From: Anaerocolumna sp. AGMB13025
GTDB taxonomy: Bacteria; Bacillota; Clostridia; Lachnospirales; Lachnospiraceae
Assembly: GCF_029689925.1 (NCBI RefSeq)
Contig: NZ_CP121445.1
Location: 6,320,501-6,384,500, forward strand
Direction: 5' to 3'
DNA length: 64,000 bases
Both the position numbers and the translations under genes were made by a program. This document shows, piece by piece, positions 48,268-57,223 of this stretch (position 1 is its first letter; each line of letters begins with the position of its first letter). The notes below the pieces were generated by a model. That model searched no databases, was not told the DNA's origin, and saw only the letters and a list, made by a program, of their open reading frames with translations.

Positions 48268-49308
48268 TTAAATGTTATCTACGGAAGTATCCAACCAATC
48301 AATAAGAGTACTAAACAGGAGTAATAGTTTATAGAACGTCACCATATTGCCGTATTTCCTATCGAATCCATGCATTATTGCATGCCTACTAATATTTGAT
48401 TCAAGCTCCTGTCCGTAAAGAAAATTACTAAATAATTTTGATTCAAAGATATTCAAAACAATACTTGATATCTTTGAATCTGATAAACTCTTTATACGAT
48501 TTAGAAATCTGTCCTGTCTACAGTAAAACTCACCATCAAAAGTGTCAAAAACTGCACCTTCAATCAGAGGAATTAATGTTGAGCAGCAAAGATAAAACTT
48601 CTTTTTGTGAAAAGCAAACCTTATCTCTTCTAGTATATGCTGCATAGAGTTCAACCGGTCCCGGCTAATCATATCTGTTAAGATTGACTCTACAACTTCG
48701 TATGTCAAATAACTCAAATACAAGTCATTAACAAGCTTTTCTTTCTGGTTCTGAGTATATTCACTGCTATTATGAATATCTACGATTTTCCTTAAGTCAG
48801 AAATTTCCATATCATCATATATTACCCACTCATATTCAGATGCGATTAGAATATAGTCATCCACCCACTCGAAATATGGCTTGAAGTCAATTCCCTTAAA
48901 AGCATCAAACACTGGTTTCGTGATTTCTTGAATTCTCCTTGAAAATTCCTTCAAAGAATTTGCAATAATCTCAGCAGAAGCTACTACATTGATTTTTGAA
49001 ATGGATTCTAATGCAGGTCTAATTGCTGTTCTTAACTCTTCCTTATACCTATCAAGCATTACATCTAGTAAATCAAAGAAATCTTCAATGGAATTAATAT
49101 CATTTGAAATATCCATATTAGATACAGAAAATTCACTAAGTATACCTAGAAGTTCATCATCACCTAATAGGCTATAATCTTCCGTTTCGTCAATAATTGA
49201 TAAAAACTGACATGCTCTATCATGATCACTTATATCAGTGTTAATTCTTATCTCATCTTCATATTTACTAAGTTCTTTAAACCTAAACTTGTATTTCGAA
49301 AAATCCAT
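48268..49308 (-). CDS. Hypothetical protein with C-terminal HEPN-like motif
   Basis: 346 acidic, helical residues. No family recognised for the first 200. The C-terminal 120 residues (FHKKKFYLCCSTLIPLIEG, then SRHAIMHGFDRKYGN) contain R-H-A-I-M-H, an RX4H pattern in the setting seen in HEPN-type RNases and in Abi-like proteins. GGGGTG precedes the start. With the SIR2 and Gabija-like genes around it, a role in abortive infection is plausible but not shown. Confidence 0.6.
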   Translation of the reverse strand: MDFSKYKFRFKELSKYEDEIRINTDISDHDRACQFLSIIDETEDYSLLGDDELLGILSEFSVSNMDISNDINSIEDFFDLLDVMLDRYKEELRTAIRPALESISKINVVASAEIIANSLKEFSRRIQEITKPVFDAFKGIDFKPYFEWVDDYILIASEYEWVIYDDMEISDLRKIVDIHNSSEYTQNQKEKLVNDLYLSYLTYEVVESILTDMISRDRLNSMQHILEEIRFAFHKKKFYLCCSTLIPLIEGAVFDTFDGEFYCRQDRFLNRIKSLSDSKISSIVLNIFESKLFSNFLYGQELESNISRHAIMHGFDRKYGNMVTFYKLLLLFSTLIDWLDTSVDNI

Positions 49309-49599
49309 TTTTCACACCCCATAACATAGTAGATAATGTCACATACCTACGTTTTTCCTGAACCTTATACCTAATTACGTTATAAAACAATCAACATGAG
49401 TTTATATTTTCAACAGCACTTCCCATTATTCCGCTTACCTGCTTCTTCTTTCTATCTCTAAATAAAATAAGGCACTACTCCTAAAAAGGTGTTGATCATA
49501 TGCAATCAAATAAAAATAAATCGTGCCAATAAAGCATTAACCCTAACTCATTTGAAGTGCAATTAACTTGTTTTTATCTGATAGCAAGAGCCATAAAAT

Positions 49600-50600
49600 T
49601 TAGTTGAGAGCTTCATCAAGATAAATACATATATTACCATAAGTCCAGTTTTCAATGCTGTACTCAAACTCGTCAAACCAAAAATCTTGCATGAAAGATT
49701 GTCGGTATTGTTCCAATAACTGTTGCACAGCCTCAAAATCACCATGTCCAATTTTATTTCTTAACTTACGCATGATTTCAGAGAACAAAACTCGTTCTTT
49801 TTGAGGAATACTATCCGATAAAAATTCTGGGAGTTTCTTTTCTATCTCTCCTGCTGTTTTGCCTTTACCCTTAGAATTGATAATAAGCATTTCGATAAGG
49901 GACATAACTTTGAATACATGGTAAGCATTATGTTCCTCATTATTAAAATAGCATTGACTATGTAATCAAATATCCAAAAGTCCTTATCTGCTATCAAGAA
50001 ATCATCAATCAACTTTCCTATGTATACTAAAGAAGTAATGCCACCTTTTGTGTAGTCAGTTACCGTTATTTTATATTGGGGACATGGTTTTAACATTGCC
50101 TCTAAGTAATTGATTATAAAAGGCTTCGTTTGAAAGTTATCCGAATCATCTATCGAAAACGGTATTTGTTTTGGAATAACCTTTTGGGCACTTTTGGATG
50201 ATTGTACCTTGCAACATAAATCAAGAAATTTTCTTGTATATTTGGGCTCACATGTAGGACTGTCTAAATGGTTATTTTTCAATTGAAGCAAAGAATTACT
50301 AAAATCCAATACTTGAATTTCAATTAAGTGTTCAGCAATAATCTGCATATCAGTTTTTCCATCTTCCTGCCACCCTAATTCTCTAACTATGTTTTCTAAA
50401 TCGTACCGCCCCTTAGCCCAAGAAACATCGATACCCGATTGTTCAAATGAGAATATCTCATGATTATGGATTAGTATTTCTTTCTTAAAATCATCTTGTA
50501 GTCCTTCTACCCAATCCTGGGTAGGATTACAAATACCGACTCCTAATTTTTTAGAAATTATGGTTGGTTGTATTTTACCATACATATTTAGCAAAACCAA
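49600..50600 (-). pseudogene. HEPN-motif hypothetical gene, one frameshift
   Basis: The probable start is TTG 50600 (GGAGG seven bases upstream). The first frame runs to about 49935 (FWIFDYIVNAIL) and then goes out of phase; the second frame continues NNEEHNAYHVFKVMSLIEML and ends at 49600. One extra T in the TTTT run near 49940 would restore about 334 residues. The C-terminal part has LRNKIGHGDF, an R-N-K-I-G-H RX4H motif typical of HEPN proteins. The homopolymer site means a sequencing error is possible. Confidence 0.65.
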
Positions 50601-50705
50601 AGTACCACCTCCATACATTGAGTTTTTTTCTATAATTCTAATTTACAATCTGGCTTTTCAAAATAAAGAGAAAACCGGTACATCAACCAACCAGAAAGGG
50701 CTTCT

Positions 50706-52484
50706 TTATTTATTTGCATAGTTATATAGAGTTGTCCAGAAAGGTGATGGCTCTTTCGCAAACCATTTCCCATATTTATTTGGCAAATTTTTCGACCTCA
50801 CAAACAAACATGCCTTTCTTGCTCGACTAACTGCAACAAAGCAAAGTCGCCTTGCTTCTTCAAATTGTCTTTGAGAGGTACAGTAGTAACTTGGGAAACT
50901 GTCTTTTTCCATTCCAAGCATGATTACAGTATCAAATTCAAGACCTTTTGCGCTATGTCTTGTAGTTAACATAACTTGGTTTTTGGGAATTCCAAGTCGT
51001 GATATAAACTCAATTGTCAACATTTGTTGGTTATCATTTGCAATTTCTAGAAGTTTATATAAATTTTCAATCTCATCTGGGTAACGATCTAATTCAGAAA
51101 ATACTTCTAAAAATTGAAGTTCCGTAAAAATATATGAAAGCCATTTACTTAGGTCATCTTCAAAACTCTTACTCTTTCTCAAAACATTAAGAATCATTTT
51201 CTTCACGCTTAAAAACTCTTCTTCATTTACGGCATTAGATTTTTTAAGTGACAAAAAACCTTTCCACGATAGGCATATTTCATTAAATGAAACCTTAGAT
51301 TTATCCTCAACCCAACGAGCACAATTCTGTAACCAGTAGATAGCGTCAGTATTTCTAAACTCTTGTCGTGCGAAATATACTGGTATGCCTTGTTCATCAC
51401 ATACCGCACAAAGCTCCTTTACTTGATTATTACTTCCAACTAAAATGGCGATTTCATGATAAGGTACATCTACATCGTGAAACCGTTTTATTTGTTCGGT
51501 TGCTACTCGATACTGCTCGTCCATTCCTCCTTCGCATTCGTAGAACTCGACTATAGCACTGTAATCGCTCAATTGCCCTGAAGCTATATACCCCCTCTGG
51601 CTCTCGAGGATATGTTCAGACGCGTTAACGATATCCTGAGAACTGCGATAATTATTTTTCAATTGTATGAGTTCCACATCTTTGCGAAAACTAAGTTCGG
51701 TAAGATAGTCAGGAGCGGCACCTTGAAAATCATATATCGATTGGTCTCCATCTCCAACCGCAAACACTCTTATATTTGTTAAATTAAGCAAAGCAAGGAC
51801 AATCTCATGCAATGGTTTTCCTAAGTCTTGATATTCATCTACTATTACCCAAGGAAAACGTGCTCCAAGGCTTTTTCGGACATAAGGCTCGTTTTGAATT
51901 AACTTTACGGAGAATTTGACCATACTTATAAAATCGATCCATCCATCTTTAAGTAAAGCATCTTCAAATTCAACAGCAGCTTTTAATGCTATATCATAAC
52001 TTTCGATAGAAACTCGGCTAATCCCTTGGATATCTCTAGTCCGTTCTTTGTCCATTTCGGTCATACTACATTGACCTTCATTTGGAATGGAGTCAAATAT
52101 TTCTTTTTTATCTCTTTCTGAAATAATCCTAATAGGATTAGGAATGCGGTATTGAGGGTATAAATGTGCAAAAGGCGTTAAGATTTCTGCAAGACAGAAG
52201 CTGTGGACGGTACCAAGAAATACATTTTCACGCTTTTTCAATCCGAGTTTTGATAACCGATCTTTAAACTCACGTGCAGCTTCAGTGCTGTATGTTAAAC
52301 AAGCCAAGCCTCTTGGGGGAAGTATTATCTCTTCCAAAAGCCGCATTACTTTAAGCGTTAATACAGTCGTCTTTCCACTTCCTGGACCAGCAACAACAAC
52401 TGCGCTACCTCTCGAATTATACGCTCTAAGTTGCTGTGAGTCTTGTTGAATTTCGTTTAATTTTTTAATAAAGTACTCAGTCAA
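50706..52484 (-). CDS. UvrD/Rep-type helicase, GajB-like
   Basis: 592 residues from TTG 52484 (GGAGG five bases upstream), 2 bp after the gajA-like frame. Superfamily 1 helicase motifs in order: GPGSGKTTVLTLK (I), VIVDEYQDLG (II), FAVGDGDQSIYDFQG (III), LKNNYRSSQDIV (IV), TTRHSAKGLEFDTVIMLGM (V), AVSRARKACLF (VI). Next to an OLD-type ATPase/TOPRIM gene it matches the Gabija defence pair, in which GajB assists the GajA nuclease. All motifs are intact. Confidence 0.85.
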   Translation of the reverse strand: MTEYFIKKLNEIQQDSQQLRAYNSRGSAVVVAGPGSGKTTVLTLKVMRLLEEIILPPRGLACLTYSTEAAREFKDRLSKLGLKKRENVFLGTVHSFCLAEILTPFAHLYPQYRIPNPIRIISERDKKEIFDSIPNEGQCSMTEMDKERTRDIQGISRVSIESYDIALKAAVEFEDALLKDGWIDFISMVKFSVKLIQNEPYVRKSLGARFPWVIVDEYQDLGKPLHEIVLALLNLTNIRVFAVGDGDQSIYDFQGAAPDYLTELSFRKDVELIQLKNNYRSSQDIVNASEHILESQRGYIASGQLSDYSAIVEFYECEGGMDEQYRVATEQIKRFHDVDVPYHEIAILVGSNNQVKELCAVCDEQGIPVYFARQEFRNTDAIYWLQNCARWVEDKSKVSFNEICLSWKGFLSLKKSNAVNEEEFLSVKKMILNVLRKSKSFEDDLSKWLSYIFTELQFLEVFSELDRYPDEIENLYKLLEIANDNQQMLTIEFISRLGIPKNQVMLTTRHSAKGLEFDTVIMLGMEKDSFPSYYCTSQRQFEEARRLCFVAVSRARKACLFVRSKNLPNKYGKWFAKEPSPFWTTLYNYANK

Positions 52485-52486
52485 TC

Positions 52487-54486
52487 TTACCTCCTCACTT
52501 TGGATACTATTTTATTAATTGCATCCAAAATATATTGGGGAATCATCGTTGATGTTGCCTTGTCAGCAAGCCGCTGAGCGAATCTTCCTTTTCCTATTTC
52601 ACTATATGATGACTCAATTTGACTTAGGCATTTGTAATAATCACCATTTATCAAGTTTTCTTTGAAGCTGCTTTGTTGTTTTTCTCCTCCACTTGTTAGT
52701 TGATTGAAAAGAGAACATATAATTTCTTTGTCACCCGAATTTGCATGTTTGAATATATCCACTTCAAATGTATACTCACCAATAAATATCCCAATTTTGG
52801 CAAAAATATTTTTTTGTTTAATGAAATCCAAGTCACAAAAGTTATCATGTTTTCTATCAATGTATTTTTTACACATTCGAACCGACCGATCTATACCATC
52901 AAAACCACTGCCAGTGTCAGTATCAGAGGCTATATCGCCAAATTTCTTTTTATCTTCTTCATCTTTTGTACGAATATCATGATAGTAGTCACCATCTGTT
53001 ATTACCACAAACGGAATACCAAGTGCTTTCGCAAATTGACAGTATGGGGTAAAATTCGTAGAGTTTATGTTGCAAATGACTAAACCAAGCCGATCAAGTT
53101 CAAATCCCATGATTTCCGAAAATCTTGTTACTAAATACTCCTCGGAAACCCCCTCAACAAACAAGATCCCTTTTGCAATGTAGATTTCGCCACGCTTTGT
53201 ATCTATGTATCTTGATAAATCTGCAAAATCAGATTCTGATAATTTTAAAGAAGCAGTAGTTTTTACATCTGTACCGATTTATGTGCCAATAAGATGTACA
53301 AGCGATGTTATAGGTGCGGCAGAAGATATATGCGGGGAATGAGTTGTAATAATAACTGATGTATTTGCCTTATTCATTACATGCTTATATAACAGCCTTT
53401 GATATATTGGATGTAAATGTGCTTCTGGTTCTTCAACCGCCAGTATTGTAGCACCTTGCTGACTTGGAATCGAAGTTGAAAAGAACGAGTAAAGAGTCTC
53501 TCTTAATGATTCATCATTAAGCGCAGTTAAATTTAATGAATAACCATCAATTCCTTCAATTTCGGTATAGCATTTTATAATAGTACCGGATGAATCAAGC
53601 TTTACCAATTCATCATATAGATCACTTGTCAAATAGGTTCTAATAGTATCATCTTCAATCAAAAGTAATATCAAGGCAATAAATAAAATATTATTAATAC
53701 CAAGGCTTGTATTTGCTGATTCACGATTATTTATCAATGGACGCAATGCATATAAAAGTTTTGTTGCATCTATGTTAATGGTTTTTAAAGATACGCTCAG
53801 CTCATCCGAACTAAAAGAAACCATTGAGTTAATCAATGTGTGAATACGACTTTCCAAATTAGAAACTTGTCCTATTTGCAGTGTATCTGCTCCCTTTTCC
53901 TCAAGCGCTTTTGATATCTCAGCAAGTACATCTTTGCTGATAGAATACTTTTGTTTGATAATTTGTGTAAGTGGGGATGTTCTGGAATTACGCATTTCGG
54001 ATTCGACATCTCGAATTGCCTTTAAAAGCGTATGTTTAAAATCTTTCGGTCGTCATATGTAAATGTTCTCGATTCATCGTCACCCTTGAAAATCACATAA
54101 CTATAATCCAACCTATTCTCGTCTTTTTTAAAGAATTTATATGTTAATTTAATAGTTTCTTTATTATCAAGCATCACCGTAGCATCAGTTAACTGGGCCA
54201 GTATGTTCGGATTATCTTCGAAATTAGAAAAATACAGCTCTATCTTGATCTCTTCGCCGTTTTCCATAGGATATTCCAACCCTTCCCAGAAGTCTGACTC
54301 TTCAAGCATACGATCTTTCTCTGAAAGAGTTGGGTCTAGAATGAGTTGAAGAGCAAAAAGCAAGTTACTTTTACCCACAGCATTTTCACCGATGAGAACT
54401 TGTTTCTCACTCAGTGTAAATTCAACATCGTGGAAATTCCTAAAGTTTTTCATATGTATTTTGCAGATATAAGGATGTATATTCAT
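52487..54486 (-). pseudogene. OLD-family ATPase/TOPRIM nuclease, GajA-like, broken
   Basis: ATG 54486 has GAAGGAA upstream. Segment 1 (to 54022): KNFRNFHDVEFTLSEKQVLI and GENAVGKSNLL Walker A. A 1-base loss near 54040 shifts the frame to DFKHTLLKAIRDVESEMRNS. Segment 2 (to 53279): ATPase signature half, ILAVEEPEAHLHPIYQR Walker B and ITTHSPH. At 53279-53281 there is an in-frame TAA (LIGT, stop, IGTDVKTTASLKL), after which the same frame continues through LFVEGVSEEYL and FVVITDGDYYH, the TOPRIM Glu and Asp motifs, to 52487. Full length would be about 667 residues. Two lesions make this copy non-functional as read. Confidence 0.85.
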
Positions 54487-54699
54487 TTTAGTTCCTTCTT
54501 TCAATTATTGTTATATTTTTAAAATTAAAAACTTTTACGCTCTGTTTGAAATGACCATGGCTTTAACTTTCTGTTTATATGCAAGACATAAATTTCAATA
54601 ATAGTCAAACATCTGGACAACTTCCTATTGGTACTATATAAGTACAAGAATCTTTTTCATCTTTGATGGTTAGAAACTTGTGCTTGTTTTATTATAATA

Positions 54700-54885
54700 A
54701 GAGAATAAATGGTCTGGCGAACTTCCCATTGGATTTAGCATCCGTGCAATAATCTGCCAACCATCCTCTTGTTATAAGCATTCGGTTTAGCAGGTTGAAA
54801 CCTTAATGGCTTTCGTGTAACAAACCAATGTGAATGTTAATAAGCAAGGATGGATGCCATTATCAAATACAAAAGGAGAACAATT
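54700..54885 (+). ncRNA. Candidate IS110 bridge RNA
   Basis: IS110 elements make a guide (bridge) RNA from the noncoding end next to the transposase gene. Here 54709-54718 (ATGGT-C-TGGC) pairs with 54756-54764 (GCCA-ACCAT), leaving a 37-base loop that contains ACTTCCCATTGG (54721-54732). A near copy, ACTTCCTATTGG, lies about 100 bp upstream at the presumed left end. A loop that repeats end sequence is what a guide would look like. No covariation evidence is available. Confidence 0.4.
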
Positions 54886-56085
54886 ATGGTTAGTATTGGT
54901 ATTGATATTTCCAAAGGTAAAAGTACAGTTTGCTTTTTAAAACCATATGGTGAAGTGCTGCATAAACCTTTTGAAATACAGCACACCGAAAGCGGGCTCA
55001 ATCATTTATTAGAACTCATTAGCTCTGTCAACGAAGATGCTAGAGTTGTCATGGAAGCAACCGGTTCATACCATGTTCCTGTACTTATGTATCTAAAAGA
55101 GCATGGAATCTTTGTTGCAGTAGTTAATCCATTAGTAATGAGCAAATATGTAAATCAATCAATAAGAAAAGGGAAAACTGATAAACTCGATAGTATTAAA
55201 ATCGCAAATTATGGTCTGGATCATTGGTTTCACTTAATTGATTACAATCCAACTGCGACTATATATGAGGAACTAAAAGTTCTTAACAAGCAATATCTTA
55301 GTTATCTATCAATGCGAGTTCATGCAAAACAAACACTTACAAATATATTAGATCGTACAATGCCCGGTATTAAAACCCAACTTATGAATCGATCAGATGT
55401 CCCTGATCGAGACAAATTATGCGATTTTGTAAAGGAATACTGGCACTTTGATAATATTACCTGCATGACAGAACCACAGTTCATTATCAGTTACAATAAT
55501 TGGGCTAAAACCAATAGATACCGAGTATCAACCGTGAAAGCAAAGATCTTATATACAATGGCGCAAGACAGTATACCTACACTGTCCTCAAGTATTTCAT
55601 CGACAAAACTTCTAGTGTTAGAAGCTGTACACGTTTTACATATGATAGATACTACCCTTGTTCTGTTACTTTCGCAAATGCGAACTTTAACAAAATCCTT
55701 GAAAGAATACAAAACAGTTATGGCTATGCCAGGTGTAGGTGAAATTCTAGGTCCGCGAATCATTGCTGAAATCGGCGATGTAAGGCGTTTTCATAGTGCA
55801 AGTGCACTTGTGGCTTATGCAGGCCTAGATGCTCCTCCATTCCAATCCGGTTCCTATATGGCCGGGAAACGTAGCATATCTAAACGAGGATCTTCAACCT
55901 TGAGAAAAACAGGTTACGAAATAATGATGTATTTAAAAATAGCGAAGCCTAGCCAGGATAATGCTGTATATTTATTTATGCTAAAAAAGGAAAGCGAAGG
56001 TAAACCTTTACGAGTAGCCAAAATCGCTGCATTAAATAAATTTCTTCACATTTATTACGCGAGAGTAAAAGAAATTTATAATTAA
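54886..56085 (+). CDS. IS110-family transposase
   Basis: 399 residues from ATG 54886 (AAGGAG seven bases upstream). N-terminal RuvC-like DEDD domain: GIDISKGKSTVCFL, VVMEATGSYH, and KTDKLDSIKIANY. C-terminal Transposase_20 domain with MPGVGEILGPRIIAEIGDVR, FHSASALVAYAGLDAPP and the serine in GKRSISKRGSSTLRK. Length and motifs are complete, so it is probably active. Confidence 0.93.
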   Translation: MVSIGIDISKGKSTVCFLKPYGEVLHKPFEIQHTESGLNHLLELISSVNEDARVVMEATGSYHVPVLMYLKEHGIFVAVVNPLVMSKYVNQSIRKGKTDKLDSIKIANYGLDHWFHLIDYNPTATIYEELKVLNKQYLSYLSMRVHAKQTLTNILDRTMPGIKTQLMNRSDVPDRDKLCDFVKEYWHFDNITCMTEPQFIISYNNWAKTNRYRVSTVKAKILYTMAQDSIPTLSSSISSTKLLVLEAVHVLHMIDTTLVLLLSQMRTLTKSLKEYKTVMAMPGVGEILGPRIIAEIGDVRRFHSASALVAYAGLDAPPFQSGSYMAGKRSISKRGSSTLRKTGYEIMMYLKIAKPSQDNAVYLFMLKKESEGKPLRVAKIAALNKFLHIYYARVKEIYN

Positions 56086-56329
56086 ATAATTGCACTGCCG
56101 TTTCTTTTTGCTAGCTTATGTATTTTAAGGTGGCTTTATTGTTATGTTCAAAATTAATCTCACTACTAAATAATATCGCTTTGTTAGATATATTTCTTGA
56201 ATAATGACAAATGAAAAGGAGGGACATATCTCCTTTAATTCACAATCGTGAAATAAAGTGAATAATCACTCAACTTCGCTTAATGCTTATACTATTCCAC
56301 ACTCTAACTGTCGTGTCATAGTAAGAAAC

Positions 56330-56746
56330 TTAAATCAAATCTTTAATCAAATAGTAATGTTTATTGTCTTGTGGGGCATTTTCAATAATGGCAATTATTT
56401 TATAACCATATTTTTGATAGAATTTAGGAGCTTGAAAACTGAATGTATTTAATTTGATGAATGTACATTTCTTTTCTCTTGCGATTTTCTCAGCTTCTTC
56501 AAGTAATCTTTTTCCAAAACCTTGTACACGATATTTATCGTGAACCCATAAAATATCAATCTCCATCCAGTTCCAACATACCGCACTATTTAGTCCTGCG
56601 ATGATTTCCTCTTTATCATTCTTAATACATAAATTTACTTCCTCATAGCGACCATTTGGTGCGTGAATGGAATTAAATTCAATTAATTTGTGCCGTACGT
56701 AATTAGCATCTTCACTTCCACTTTGAAGTATATCCAAATTATTCAT
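56330..56746 (-). CDS. GNAT-family N-acetyltransferase
   Basis: 138 residues. The acetyl-CoA-binding motif is DILWVHDKYRVQGFGKRLLE, with Q/RxxGxG/A as KYRVQGFGK; the late FQAPKFYQKYGYKIIA and FEN-like end fit the family. AGGAGGAC lies before the start. Substrate unknown. It stands alone between the IS110 element and rlmD. Confidence 0.85.
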   Translation of the reverse strand: MNNLDILQSGSEDANYVRHKLIEFNSIHAPNGRYEEVNLCIKNDKEEIIAGLNSAVCWNWMEIDILWVHDKYRVQGFGKRLLEEAEKIAREKKCTFIKLNTFSFQAPKFYQKYGYKIIAIIENAPQDNKHYYLIKDLI

Positions 56747-57090
56747 TTATGTCCTCCTGTATTTAGAATTGCATTGTCGCTATTCGTTGTATATCTCCTA
56801 CACTGTATATAAATTAACGACAGTTACTATTAGTAAACTATAGCGTACCTTTTTCGTATTTGTTTGATATTTATATCTTTTTCTGACAGCTTTGTCTTGA
56901 CTTTTATTAGCAGGATTATTGCTATAATCAACAGTTCAGTTTCTCATAATTTGCTCATCCAACTATCCATATATTACCACTTTTAATGACAAAATAAAAT
57001 ACATAGTTACATATTTAATCATTCATTCGAAAGAGGCTACAAATTACTTTCACCTAGATTTAAACAAACAATACTCTGTCCTCATGGTAT

Positions 57091-57141
57091 AAAAAATCCC
57101 CTCATCTTCACTTACACTAAATGTAAGAAAAAATAAGAGGA
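57091..57141 (-). terminator. Rho-independent terminator downstream of the rRNA methyltransferase gene
   Basis: On the minus strand CTTACA-loop-TGTAAG with outer pairing CCTC/GAGG, followed by GGATTTTTTATA. An A-run before the stem gives T-residues on the other strand too, so it may work both ways. Confidence 0.6.
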
Positions 57142-57161
57142 AAAAAATACGTTGTATTAAT

Positions 57162-57221
57162 CGATTTCACTATCTATTGTACGATTTCATTATTTATTGT
57201 TCAATTTCATTATTTATTGTA
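57162..57221. repeat. Three tandem copies of a 20-bp unit
   Basis: Units CGATTTCACTATCTATTGTA, CGATTTCATTATTTATTGTT and CAATTTCATTATTTATTGTA, end to end, stopping 2 bp from the stop codon of the methyltransferase gene. Confidence 0.85.
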
Positions 57222-57223
57222 TT

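Larger units (their letters stand above)
54600..56250 (+). mobile_element. IS110-family insertion sequence (ends approximate)
   Basis: A single transposase gene with about 280 bp of noncoding DNA on its left and about 160 bp on its right, without inverted repeats, as is normal for the IS110 group. The exact termini could not be set. The left noncoding part contains a candidate bridge-RNA hairpin. Confidence 0.65.
56747..57223. other. Gap with a terminator and a three-copy 20-bp repeat
   Basis: The left 330 bp should contain the promoter of the acetyltransferase; nothing else was recognised. 57091-57141 is a terminator and 57162-57221 a tandem repeat, both described separately. Confidence 0.6.
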
